NCBI GenBank assembly: GCA_965153455.1
Contig: OZ234495.1
Coordinates: 14,008,875 to 14,072,874 of the forward strand
Reading direction: 5' to 3'
Origin: Sphagnum compactum
Taxonomy: Eukaryota > Bryophyta > Sphagnopsida > Sphagnales
Length of the DNA stretch: 64,000 nt
In this document: piece by piece, positions 11,410 through 23,189 of the stretch
How the letters are laid out: every line of letters begins with the position of its first letter
Numbering within the stretch: the first letter of the stretch is position 1
Translations under genes and position numbers: made by a program
Notes under the pieces: generated by a model
What the model was told of the DNA's origin: nothing
The model's database searches: none
The model's input: the letters and a program-made list of their open reading frames with translations, nothing else

Positions 11410-14400
11410 GTCCCCCCACAACAATCTCTGTTGTTTTGAGCAATACAAATAAGTTAATTTCAAGTTATTGGAAGGTCAGACAATGTTAATTTTCCCCAAC
11501 CGAACCATTAAACCCTAAAGCCTTAAAAAAAAGGTTTAGGGTTCAAAGTCCACCCTAAATACTCCCTAACAATGCTTTTTGTTTCATGGTAGTGTTCTTG
11601 AAAATAATTTTGTGATTAGCTACATAAGTGGCAATCATCCGTAGAAAAAAACAATTCAACTAAATTAATTGGGCTATATAAAAACAAATATGAAAGTTTT
11701 TTTTAAAAAACAAGAGCATCCCTTCGATAGTTTTGGCTATATACTAGAAATTAATGTACTTTTGTTATCTCATCATCTTTTTACTTATTTTTAGTTGAAA
11801 ATTTTAACAATGACTTGGTTAAATTTTAAGAATACTAAATTTGAAATCAATACTTGGTTTTGTAATCTCATTCATGGATGTTGGGTGGGTTGGACCAAAT
11901 TTTTAATTAAGATTTCAAGTAGAGAGAAAAGAGGTCTATAAAGGGCTTAAGCTCTTAGGTTTAAAAATGTTTAAAGAAGTAGAATTAAACTTTGAAAAAA
12001 TTGGACATGCAACTTTTGACAACTATAATGTGTGTGCATTGTGCAATGTTAAACCTCTAAGTTCATCCATCCTAGTCCAAATTCAATCACATCCATCATC
12101 CCCTCATAATCACCGATCACTCAAGTAACATTTATGCGCCCAATTTGAAAATGATTAAAATGTACATCATTTGTCCCCTTGGATTTATTTTGTAGACCAA
12201 TCATTTGATTATCATTTGGTTGTAGCTTTTGCACCATAACGAACCCAAGAACATGGCAAATCTTGTCATTTGAATTCACTCACTAAATCCAATGACTATG
12301 GTGTCCAAAGAACATAAATCTCTTTGAAAATCATGTAATGAGCATAAGATCCCTCCAACTCCTAAATGGTAGGCATAAAATATTTCATGTTCCCAAATAA
12401 TAGGCATAAGATCCCTCTCATTCCTAAATAGTGGTTTTTTTTTTTGAAATTTCATCATTAATAACAAAAATTTGATAAGATTTTGGAATATTTTAGTGAA
12501 AATTGAACTTTTTTTGCTATTTTTTTTCTGAAATCTGCCAAAATTTTGATACCAAGAAAAGAAAAATAAAACATGTTGTTCCTAGCACCTTGTGATATGC
12601 ATAATGGCCTTGGGTAGGAGCATTTGAAAACATGAAGGTTAAGGATTAAAGGCCCCACATTATGGGACTTCCCCCCACCCTTGGGCTTTACCTTACACAT
12701 ATTTGACATCCACATACACAAATTATGTGGAATAATACACATTTGCTCAATTACAAAATATTAGTTTTTAAACCATAAGTGTGACTATGATAAATCTTAA
12801 TTGCAATTATGATAGTTATAAGTATGTTTGCAATTGTTCCACATAATGTTTTGTTTTTTTGGTAGAACTAATCAAAAGTACAATAATGTTTAAGAAGGAA
12901 ACATACAAAACTTGCTTCCTATATACTTTTGTGGGGTTAAAAAACACCACATGCTTCAAAGATGAGAGTTAACATTAGTTGAAATGAAAATGGTTGTTTA
13001 TTAAACAAAAGGTTAACTACAATAAACCAAAATACGATCCACAAAACTCGTGTTCACCAACAATTGGGTTGGAAATTCATGAGAACATTCATTGTGAACA
13101 CGATAGTTTTAAGTATAATTTTAACCTCTAGGAACCAACCATGGGGGGGACCAATTTTGAATTGATGCACTTTTTCTTAAGAGTTTACACAACAAAAGTT
13201 GAAGCGTTTTCAACAATGACAACACACTTTAATATTGTAAAGCTAAAGTTGACCAATAAAAGGTTGTAACAAAAACTTGGTTGATTAGACAAGGTGTGAA
13301 CTTAATTCAAGTCAAATAAACTTCTAAAACTTGGTTAAAACTTGGTTGACAACAATACCAAATAAACCATATGATGTATTGTTTTGTTGTTAAATTAACC
13401 TAATGACAATTTCACTATGCCTGACTCCACACCCATTCAACATTTTTGTGGTACTAAAGTCATTTTCCATTTTATGTTCATTCTCATGTGTGTGGATTTT
13501 TGATCCATTAAAATTTATCACAATTTTTGAGTTTCCATCTTATGATACATTTTGGACCCACTCACCATGTGATAAACATTTTAAATTATTTTACTTATTT
13601 CAATACCATGATGTGAAATGTTTTGCCTTGGTCATTTGATTTATTAATAGCATGTGCATGTTTCAATTTCATAAGTAGGTCAAATTCACAACTAAATTCA
13701 TTTATAACAATGTTGAATTTCACAAATGAATTTGATTACACATTACTTTAACAAAATAACGTCACGTCTTTCAAAGCAACTCCACCAATGCACTACACAA
13801 CAAAATTTGGATGAAAAAAAGTCAAAATTTTTTGTTTGGTTCAACAAAATGGTTTCAACCAAACATTTTTGTTTACGATGATGAGCTACCAAAAAGCCCA
13901 ACAAAGCTTAACACCTACTATTTGATTGGTGAAATGGTTTGATTAGTCCAAATGGGTTACTATTAATAATCTTCCACCTTTTGCAATCTCAATTTAGTTT
14001 TAAGGGTGGGATTGGAAAAAAATAAATAACTAATTTGGATATGAAAATAATGTTGTAAGGTTGCATATTGACCATGGGTGGAGTTATTTTTATAAACAAT
14101 GTGTTGCATCCCACACAATGAAAGGAATAGCTACACCAAGGAAATAAAACATTTATCTTTTGGAGCAAAAAGGTACAAGACTATTTTCAAACTCAATGTA
14201 ATGCAAGCTTTAATTTTACATTGTGCAAAAATTATCTTTTTGAAATATGATATTTAAATAATAGATTGTTGTTACCATTTCTTTCCCATAACAATGACCA
14301 TCCAATAAAATTATTGGGTGGACCACATTACAAATGTTCACCACGAAAATTAATTATGACTATCAATATTAAATTAAGCTTTCCATGGTGAATATTTTTG

Positions 14401-15930
14401 TTATAGGTAATTAGGAGTCTTACCAAAAGGGTCAACTTACAAAGGAAAATGCAATCGAAACCTTGAAAAAAAACATCTAAATAAATTTTCATTTTTTATT
14501 ATTCATGCACATAAATTGGTGTGTATGATTTTGATTGAATACATGGCCATTAAAATAAAACATCAAATGCACGCTCAACATTATGAACAAATTCATGTAT
14601 GCAGTTCCTTTCATGAAATTTAAATATCATTGGTTTCAAATATTAAATAAGTAAATTTGGAAGACACATTCAAAGGCTTGGTTTCAACAATATTAACACA
14701 CAAACTCAATATATAGTTCTTAACCTTTTAAATAACACAACATCATAAATTATTTGAAAGACCATAATACCCTTGTGGCTTTAACAAAAAAAATATTTAA
14801 AAAAAAACTATATATATAATTCAAAGAACAATATTTGCAAATGAAACTATGGAAAAAAATTAGAATTTTTTTTTAATCCTATTTTTGGCCAAGGGTCTTC
14901 AAAAACAAAATAAAATAATTCAACATTGAAATGTTGAAACTTGCCATAGTATGAAGCTATTGCATATTATAGTAATTGATCAAATTTTGGAATTTAAAAC
15001 ATATTTAAGTCACAAGTTTCACACCCAAAGATTTTATTAAATAATAAGACATTCAATTTTAATATTGTATTTATTCAACATTTCCATTTTGTGGAAATAT
15101 TTTGTGGGTTCCACAAATAGTCTTTAAAAAGTGCCTTCATTATTAGCATTAACATGGCACCAAAATTTTCCAATTTCTTATTATATATTCAAACCAACAC
15201 AAATCAATTCATCAATAAAAATTATTTTTTTTTAATTCATATTTTACATGTCATGAAATTCATCTACAAATTTAATATTTTGTAAATAAATAAATCTTGT
15301 AAATTTAGACAACAATTTAAACATCCTCAAAACAAAGAAAAAAAATGAGAAGTTCATTATTGTAGATGACATTCATCCATGTGACATCATTCATCCATGT
15401 AATGAAAAATATTTGAACTGTCCTTTAGACTCATACACAAACCATCACCTAATGCAAAATAAAGTTTGTTCAATGAGATCTTTTTTAATAAACTTAAGAA
15501 AATTTAGTGTTTTATGGTCCCTATTCCAAGATTTTGCCACTAAGAGGAAAACCCCACATTTGTAACTATTCTCCAACTCATTTTCAATTACAATTTGTAG
15601 TTGAAAATATCTAACTTAGTTGGAGAATAATTGTTGTAATTAAAACATATTATTTTGCAATTAAAAACCACCAAAATTGACAAGCACAAATTGAAAACGA
15701 CATTTCAATTGCAAACATCAATCACATGCCAACACCATAACAATAGCCATTTTAATTGCAAGTGACGTCAACATTATAATCAATGATTGCTTCAACTACA
15801 ACCATTAGTTGATGAATTTCACTAGTTGACATTACATGACGTCATCAATTTTAACATGCAAGTTTGAATATGTTGCAATTAAGTTAAGTACAAGGTTCAG
15901 TCAATAGTTCAATGAATGTGATGCATCCAC
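11410..15930. other. AT-rich intergenic DNA, no gene seen
   Basis: This is AT-rich sequence with dense stop codons in all frames. The longest frames have no recognisable motif. Apart from a foldback-family relative near 12.3 kb, I see no coding sequence, RNA gene or intact mobile element. Confidence 0.6.
12300..12430. repeat. Degenerate relative of the foldback repeat family
   Basis: The words AGGCATAAGATCCCTC and CATTCCTAAATAGTGG, along with earlier variants of the same words, resemble the arms of the foldback repeats at 32.64-32.79 kb and 62.90-63.03 kb. Here the palindrome is decayed. Confidence 0.4.
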
Positions 15931-16290
15931 ATCCATAGTTTATGTTGGATGACACTTAAGTTAGGCCACTTAAACATAAGGTTAGGTTAAACCATGTGGC
16001 ATTTAAACTAGGCCACATAAACATAAGTTTAAGTTATGCCACATGGGTTCTAAACATAGGCCACAAGTAGGTTAAGTTAAACCATGTGGTAACTAAACAT
16101 AAGTCACTTAGATTAGGGTAGACCACGCAGCACCTAGGTTAAGCTCAGACATAATCCATGTAAGATAGGTTAGGCCTTAATAACCTATGTGGCTTTAATC
16201 TAGGTTTAAACCTACACCATGTGGAACCCAGGTTATGCCACTTGGCATTTTAAACTAAGTTTAGACTTAGGCCACATGGCATTTAATTAA
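15930..16290. repeat. Degenerate CCACATGG/AGGTTA repeat block
   Basis: Short words such as GGCCACAT, CCATGTGG and TAGGTTAAG recur about every 30-45 bases in both orientations, giving a low-quality mixed direct and inverted repeat. No coding potential is seen. Confidence 0.55.
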
Positions 16291-16739
16291 AAAAATCCTA
16301 TTTCATTTTGGGTTAACTTTTAAGGTTGGTTTTTAAAAAAATTTAATTTGTTCCAAATGGTTATTCCATTTTCATTTTTTTTATGTTTTTTCGACATTTT
16401 TAGTGCAATTCATTATATAACTTTAAAATTTGAAATGGAAGACAAATAATATGGAATAAACATTTTAATTGTAACATAATTACAATTTAATTATATTCAA
16501 TTGTAACTTAGTCATAATTACTACCCATTAGATATATACTAATCCAAAAGTGGGGTGCAATTCATTAACATAAATCAATATTATGATTTTAAAATTGAAA
16601 TAGGTTCACCCCACCTTAGTCATTTCACTTCATTTAAAGTTATGTCACTATAAAATCATTTTGTAATTAATCATCATGGTTCATTACTAATTGAAATATT
16701 TCATTACAGTAAATAAAAAAATTTATGTTGTGATTTTAA

Positions 16740-17150
16740 ATACCTTATGTTATTGTACCCTAAATTATTATAAGTTATTATACCCAAAGTTATTTTAAAT
16801 TATTTTACCCTATATCATTTCAATTATTTTTGGTTTTTCCACATTAAGTTATTATAACATAGGTTATTTTGGCTATTATAAGATATTCCACCATAATTTA
16901 TTCTAAATTATTATAGGTTACTATAATATAGTCCACTATAAATTATTATACGTTATTCTTCCCTAAACTATTTTAAGTTAAGTACATTAATGTTTTTTCG
17001 TTTTTCTAAATTATTCCCCCTTCTATCATTCTAGGTTATTTTCATTTATATTAAATTATTCTACTCTAGGTTATTATAGGTTACCCAAGGCTATAATTAT
17101 ATGTTATTCTATGTGATTTTACCTTGGGTTATTATAGGTTACATTTTAAA
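16740..17150. repeat. TTATT-type degenerate minisatellite, forward orientation
   Basis: The array consists of diverged units built on AGGTTATTATA, TTATTTTACCCTA and similar words, with roughly 20-30 bases per unit. It is the mirror orientation of the block that follows it. Confidence 0.65.
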
Positions 17151-18690
17151 TAACTTAAAATAATTTGTGATATAATAATCTAAAATAACTTCAGGTGAAA
17201 TAACCTAAAATAATTGAAAATAACTTAAAGTATAATAACCTAAAATAACATAAGGTGAAATAACTTAAAATATGTGAAAATAACATAAGGTATAATAATT
17301 CAAAATAACGTAAGGTGGATTAATTTAAAATAACCAAAAATAACATAATCTATAATATTCTAAAGAACATATCATGGAATAACTTGCCATAACCAAAAAT
17401 AATTTAATGTAAAATAACCAAAATAACTTAAAATTGAATAGGCAAAAAATCCTAAGGTATAATAATTTAAAATAACATAAGGTGAATTAACTGATAGTAA
17501 TCTAAAATAATTAAAAATAACTTAAAATAACTTAAGATGGATTTTTAAAAATAAATTAAAATAGATTAAGATATAGTAACTTATAATAAATTAATATATA
17601 TGAAATAAAATAATGAAAAATAACTAGGTTAAAATAACTTAAAATAATTTAAGGTGGATCAACCAAAAAAATCCATTATGAAAAAAATGGTCTTTTGCAA
17701 TTGGCCTATTAAAATTTAATAGTCATATTATTGAAACAATAATTTTTATATAAAATATTACATATGAATTTATATCTATATAAAATTATAAGTTATTGCA
17801 CAATAGTCACAACATAGTTGAACAGTAATAGTTTAATGCCCTTATTAGTTGTATTAATGGATATCATAATTGAAAACTAATTACTAATGTATCCCATAAT
17901 GGGAGGTGAAAATGCGAACACATGGCATGATCGCATGTATGTACATTGTACATTAGTTATAACATAGTTGTTGCATTAGTGACATGTTTATAATAGTTTA
18001 AAATAGTTGTCACATGTAAATATAATATAATCCCTCAAAAAATCAAACATGGTTGATTATAAATGTATGCACAGTGCATACAAATTACCATATAGAAGAC
18101 CCATTTTAAAGTCATTTGCAATTATAATATAACAAACTAATTTTTCGACGTGGAGATTTATTTATTCAAACCTCGTAATTCCAGGGGATAATAATAATTG
18201 TATACGAATTGTTTTTTAAGCTTTAGTTGTAAAGCAATGTGATTTTGTGGATGTAATTTCTCATAATGATCTAAGGTGGAATAACCTATAATAACCAAGA
18301 AAAATATAAAGGTCAAATAATTTTAAATAATTTAAGGTGAAATAACTTAAAATAAATTAAAGTGGATTAATTTTAACTAATTAAAATAAATGTAAAATAG
18401 TTTAAAATGGAATAATTTAAAATACTTGAAAATTGCTGAGGGTGGAATAATTTAAAATAACTTAAATTAACCAAGGGTGAAATAGTTGATAATAACTTAG
18501 GGTATAGTAACATAAGGTGGAATAAACAAAAATATCTCCAAGCAAATAATTTGGAACAATACATAACAACCTAAAGTAGAATAAATTATAATAACTTAGG
18601 AGTAGCCTAAAATTTTAACATGTAGTAAGTTAAAAATAATTTAATTTAACATACATTAACCTAGGAATAACCTACAATAGCCTATTTAAC
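17150..18690. repeat. AATAACCTAAAATAACTTAAGGTG-type minisatellite, reverse orientation
   Basis: About 1.5 kb is packed with diverged units of AATAACCTAAAATAAC followed by TTAAGGTGGAATAA. The words are the reverse complement of those before 17.15 kb, so the two blocks form a large degenerate inverted array. It is interrupted by plain AT-rich sequence at about 17680-18240. Confidence 0.65.
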
Positions 18691-20160
18691 CTAGGAATAA
18701 CTTCAACTATTAATGAATTCATGTAACTATCAGTGAATTCATTTGTCTATAACAACTAGTCTTTGTTCATTAAACAATTAACTTTCATCACAATAAATTT
18801 GTCCAAGTTCATTCAAAATTTAGTGAAATACATAATGAACTAAGACACATATTAATGTAGTGCTATTAATGATTACGTAATTAATTAATTAACTAACTAC
18901 CTAGTTTAACCTATTAACTAACATAACTTATGTGACATTTAGGTTAAACACATTAATGTGCAAAACACAACCAAAAATAAATAAAATGTTTGATTATGTT
19001 TCGGTGATTCAAAAGATTTACTCACTTACAAATAGTAGGAATCCAAGCCCAAAACTTGAAATGAAGTATGCACAAAACCATCTGCCACAATGGAACTCAC
19101 ATAAAAATATATAAAACAAATAACAAACTTGTGTGAATTTTGGAATTTTTAACCACCAAAAGTGATTTGATGACAAACAACTTGAGATTATATTAATGTT
19201 GGGCAAATATCCGAAAAATAAGGATATCAACTTGGATATCAACAATGACATTTGGTGGGTATCACTAGGGGTGATATCTAAGATGATATCTAGGTGCAAA
19301 ATATCAACCATCCTGATATTTGACACTTGATATTTGAAAATTATGTGAAATATCAGAGATGTTGATATCTGGTTTCATTACACCAAATTGCGTCCTAATT
19401 CATTATGGGTTTCACTAGATTTTGAATGAATTTAGATATTTTTACCTGGTGAAATTATTTACCTCGTAGTGAACGGGGAGCAGTTGTTACGGATAATGAA
19501 TTGTTTCACTAATACCTTGTTTTTAGTGAAACAATGTTACTCTCAAGTGAAATACAAATTTACCAAGCCATTCACTTGCTAGTTAATTAACTAGCAAACA
19601 TGGAAATTAATTAAAATTAAATTATTTAATATATAATATTATTGATAATTTCATGATTTTCAGCCTATGATTTTATTGACACATGTCACTACTTAGGTTA
19701 GGTTAAAACCTATGTAGATAGGCCATGTAATCAACCTAGGCACCTATTTTAGGGTATTAAATAGGAGAATATTCGGTCAACTTACCATTATTGGCCACAC
19801 ACAACATCATTTATGAGGTTTGATCCCTTGACCTTTAAATTGGAGGTAAACACCCCTATCATCAAGCTACCCCACTTGTTGTGATAATATGTTACACTAC
19901 ATTCTATTTATCAAATACTTCATTTTAAACACTACAAAAACATAAACTCTGAATTTTCATATCTTATTGAGATTTTATTCAAATGAAATGATTCGAGTTT
20001 AGTTTTTAAAAAAATTCAATAATGTACATAATTACATTTATTTCCTTTTGAAAGTGTAAAATCATTTGAACAAAAAAAAGTTGAATATCATTATTCAATA
20101 ACATTTCAATGACCATTCTTATTTTTAAAATTTTAATAAATAAATAAAATTTTAATAATA
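18690..20160. other. AT-rich intergenic DNA with small repeats
   Basis: No gene is seen. About 19210-19370 is strikingly rich in GATATC/GATATT words, and 19376-19495 is a decayed CACTA-like repeat (listed separately). The rest is AT-rich with stops in all frames. Confidence 0.5.
19376..19495 (+). repeat. Decayed copy of the CACTA-like short element
   Basis: It begins CATTACACCAAATTGCGTCC, close to the CACTACAACAAAAGGTGTCC start of the element at 56825. It then shares TTTCACTAGATTTTGAATGA and TAGTGAACGGGGA with it. An extra segment of about 30 bases interrupts the homology before the end. Confidence 0.55.
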
Positions 20161-20820
20161 TAATAATATTACTTATGCTAAGTTACTTTCAATTATTATA
20201 TGATTATTTTTTATTAATTTAAATGATTTCACCCTACATTATTTACGACTATTTATGACTATTCTCAATTATTTTTCGTTATTTTTGGCTATTTCGCCTT
20301 AAGCTATTTTGGTTATTCTAAGTTACTTTTGATTATTTTAGCTTATTTCACCTTAAGCTATTTTCGGCTATTGTAATTTTTTTTGGGCTATTTCACTTTA
20401 GGCTACTTGCAGTTATTATAAGTTACTTTTGACTATTCTAAGTTATTTCATCTTAAGTTGTTTTCGATTATGTGAGGCTATTATTGGTTACTTTTGATTA
20501 TTGAAGGTAATATGTTATTTTTGGCAATCCTAAGCAATTATAATACATGGTTATTAGTACCTATTCTATTGGTGGTTATTAATGGTTATTTTATTGGTGG
20601 TTATTTTATTAATGATTATTAGTAGTTATTCTATTGGTGGCTATTGATAACTATTCTATTAATGGCTATTGGTGGCTATTTTATTGGTGGTTATCAATGA
20701 CTATTCTATTAATGTTATTAATTGATATTATAATAATGGTTATTGATGGCTATTTTATTGGTGGTTATTGATGGCTATTCTATTAATGACTATTGGTTGC
20801 TATTATATTAATGACACCAT
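20160..20820. repeat. Second TTATT minisatellite field, including TATTGGTGGTTATT units
   Basis: 20160-20550 repeats words such as AAGTTACTTTTGATTATT and ATTTCACCTTAAGCTATTTT. 20560-20815 repeats TATTGGTGGTTATTGATGG and TATTCTATTAATGGC alternately about nine times. The orientation matches the block at 16740-17150. Confidence 0.65.
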
Positions 20821-21309
20821 GTGCCATTGTAGATAGAACAACAAGCTTTTGTTTCAACTAGAATGGTATTTTGATACTTGGTATTTTGTTTTGAAAGAGT
20901 AGGCTTCAAATTTTCAATGATCTTGAAAAAGGTTGGCTTGGACATTCTAAAATTCTCCACCCATTTATCGTTTTCAAATTTAGTAAATAGAATTCTAAAA
21001 AATTAGTTATGCTTTTCAATTTCACCTAATCACTAAATCATATGAAAAAACATGAAGCATAGTAGAAGACTAAAAATCATGCATAGCCATAGAAAGGAGA
21101 ATCAACATGTTCCTTTGGACAATAGTTGGATTCACAATATGAAACAACAACATGCATCCCATTATGAGGATGACTTTGTTTCTTGCTTCATCCATAGATT
21201 ACAAAATTTGAAAAAAAAAGAAAAAAAAAAAGAAGATAAAATGGAAAGAAGCTTAAGATAGGTTGTTGGTAGCAAGTTGGAGTAACCTTCAATAACAACT
21301 CCAAAATTC

Positions 21310-21800
21310 TAGAATGCAAAACAAAAAATTTAGTTTTAAATTAAAAATAAAGAAAGTTGAAAAAAAGGTGTAGAAAGCTTCTATGTAAGAAGAATGTCAC
21401 AGAAGAATGTCAAAGGTGAAACAAGATGAAGCACGCACCAACCCCTTCTTTAGTCATTGATTTCGAAACAACATAGAGGCAATGTTTTTGCAAATGTTTC
21501 ACAACCGGAAAAATGCAAAATAAATTTTTTTAGCTTAAAGTTGAAAATAAAGAAAGTTGAAAAAGGTGCAAAAATATTTTCTATAGGAAAAATGTCAAAA
21601 GCGAAACAAGATGAAAAACTCAATAGCCCCCTTTTTGGTCGTTGACTTGAAAACAACATAGAAATGATGTTTGCACAAATGTCTTGCAAACAACAAAACG
21701 CAAAACAAATTTTTTAACTTCAAGTTGAATTCAAACAAAGTTGAAAAAATGCAAAAAATTTTTTTTTTAGGAAGAATGTCAACGGTGGGATAGAGAAGCA
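21310..21800. repeat. Tandem repeat of about 190 bp, three diverged copies
   Basis: A block containing GCAAAACAAA, then AATTTAGTT or similar, then AAAGTTGAAAAA and AAGAATGTCA, starts at about 21317, 21515 and 21700, with spacings near 200 and 185 bases. Copies one and two also share GAAACAAGATGAA and GAAACAACATAGA. No coding function is apparent. Confidence 0.7.
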
Positions 21801-21808
21801 TGTAATAA

Positions 21809-21934
21809 CCCTCTTTCATCACCAACTTAAAAAAGAATACAGAAACAATGTTCACCCAAAATAGCGACAAACCCTCTTTCATCACCAACTTAAAAAAGAA
21901 TACAGAAACAATGTTCACCCAAAATAGCGACAAA
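21809..21934. repeat. Near-perfect 63-bp tandem duplication
   Basis: A 63-base unit beginning CCCTCTTTCATCACC at 21809 is repeated from 21872 with no visible difference. On the minus strand it duplicates 21 codons inside an open frame, but that frame shows no domain. It looks like a recent slip event at the edge of the older 190-bp array. Confidence 0.85.
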
Positions 21935-22314
21935 CGAATGTCAAAGCAATGTTGAAAAATTGTAACAATGTCAATGTCATGAAATGTATCAAGTATTGTA
22001 GCCAAAGCACGTTGAAAACGAATGTCAAAAAAATAAATAGTAGAACACATTGACGAGGAAGAAGATTGAAAAACAATAGAGAAATCCGTAAATTCACCCT
22101 GTCTTTGGGCCTACTTTCACCCCCTAATCCCTTTTTCAGTGGTATCTATAAAGTAAGGAAATTTTTATTAAAACTCAGTATGAAATGCTGAAACTCAGCA
22201 TCTAATGCACAAGGTGGAAGAGGAATTATAGTAGGTGTACAGGTTGGAGCAGTGAAAATATATGTAGCACTAGTGGAGACACTCAGGAAAAAAGAAAGAC
22301 AGGGTGAAACTCTT

Positions 22315-22363
22315 GACGATTTGTTTCCCTTCAACATCAACAAACGAAGGGAAACAAATCGTC
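22315..22363. repeat. Perfect 18-bp hairpin with 13-base loop
   Basis: GACGATTTGTTTCCCTTC at 22315-22332 pairs exactly with 22346-22363. The arms contain two CpG sites each when the right flank is counted. It lies about 830 bases upstream of the B-box start codon, so it may be in the promoter or leader. Confidence 0.9.
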
Positions 22364-22776
22364 GCGGGTTTAAGACTTAAGACCGAGGAGGGTTATAAGA
22401 ATCTCTTGGCCGATGCATTTGTGGTAGCACCTTCTGTTTTTGTCAGGGTTTCGGATCGAGGGATTGTTTTTTTTAATTTAAAATATTTTTATATAAATTT
22501 TTATAGGGGTTTTTTTTTTTGGCTTGTCTCGGCCGTTGTTTTTCTCTCGACTCGACTTGTGGAGCCGCTGCAGCTTCTTTTGACGAAACTTCGGAAGGTT
22601 TTGCTTGCTCTACGAGTTGTCTTTCCATCACGGCATTGAATCTGAGGTAACTCTAAAATCTTCTGATTCTTTTTTTTGTTTCGTTTTCCTCCTCCAACTA
22701 GTCTTTCCAAGCGCTGAATTGAGTGAGTGTGTGTGTATTTGGTATGTTGTTTTGCATCTGAGGTTTGTGGTGAAAT

Positions 22777-22777
<1 letters not shown>

Positions 22778-22804
<27 letters not shown>
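22778..22804 (+). repeat. (CAG)9 microsatellite
   Basis: Nine uninterrupted CAG units lie in the putative leader of the B-box gene. Confidence 0.95.
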
Positions 22805-22807
<3 letters not shown>

Positions 22808-23118
22808 TAGACTGAATGTCTCTAAGAAGACAGTCCTGTGGTTCTTCAGTACTGTGCTTTAAGCTATATCTTGGTGATAAGCCCTCTTCTGCTTTACCGT
22901 ATGGCCTAGCTAGTCAGCGACATTGTTGTGGGGATATCTAGTTCTGGCAGGAGAGAAAACGGGTTTATGAACCGGAATGCAGCAACGGTTTTTTGGATAC
23001 TTTCTTTTTTGAAGATCTCGCTTGTGCTCGTGAGAAAAGCGGGGGTATTCGTCGAAGTCTGCACTTCTAAACAATAATAATAGTTCTTGTAAAACTACTA
23101 CAAGCTTTGTGTGCTCCT

Positions 23119-23139
23119 CCCCCCCCCCCCCCCCCCCCC
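23119..23139 (+). repeat. Poly(C) run of 21
   Basis: An uninterrupted C homopolymer lies 50 bases before the inferred B-box start codon. Its length is likely to be polymorphic or uncertain in the assembly. Confidence 0.9.
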
Positions 23140-23189
23140 TACTTCTGTCGTTTTTCCTTTGTTCTGTAACCCCTTTCTCACTGTAAGGA

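Larger units (their letters stand above)
22140..23189 (+). promoter_or_regulatory. Promoter and 5' leader region of the B-box gene
   Basis: This is less AT-rich than the DNA before it and contains CpG sites around 22350-22620, as expected just upstream of a gene. It holds an 18-bp perfect hairpin (22315-22363), (CAG)9 at 22778-22804 and a 21-base C run at 23119-23139. Open frames here have no recognisable domain. A 5' leader intron is possible. Confidence 0.5.

Noticed and set aside
16740-18690. Possible CRISPR-like or centromeric regular array
   Set aside because: Unit spacing is irregular, units are strongly diverged, and there are no unique spacers. It is a degenerate minisatellite, and CRISPR does not apply to a plant nuclear locus.
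22304-22639. 111-residue open frame upstream of the B-box gene
   Set aside because: It starts inside the 18-bp hairpin region, shows no domain, and its second half is Phe/Leu-rich from T-runs. It is more likely leader or promoter.
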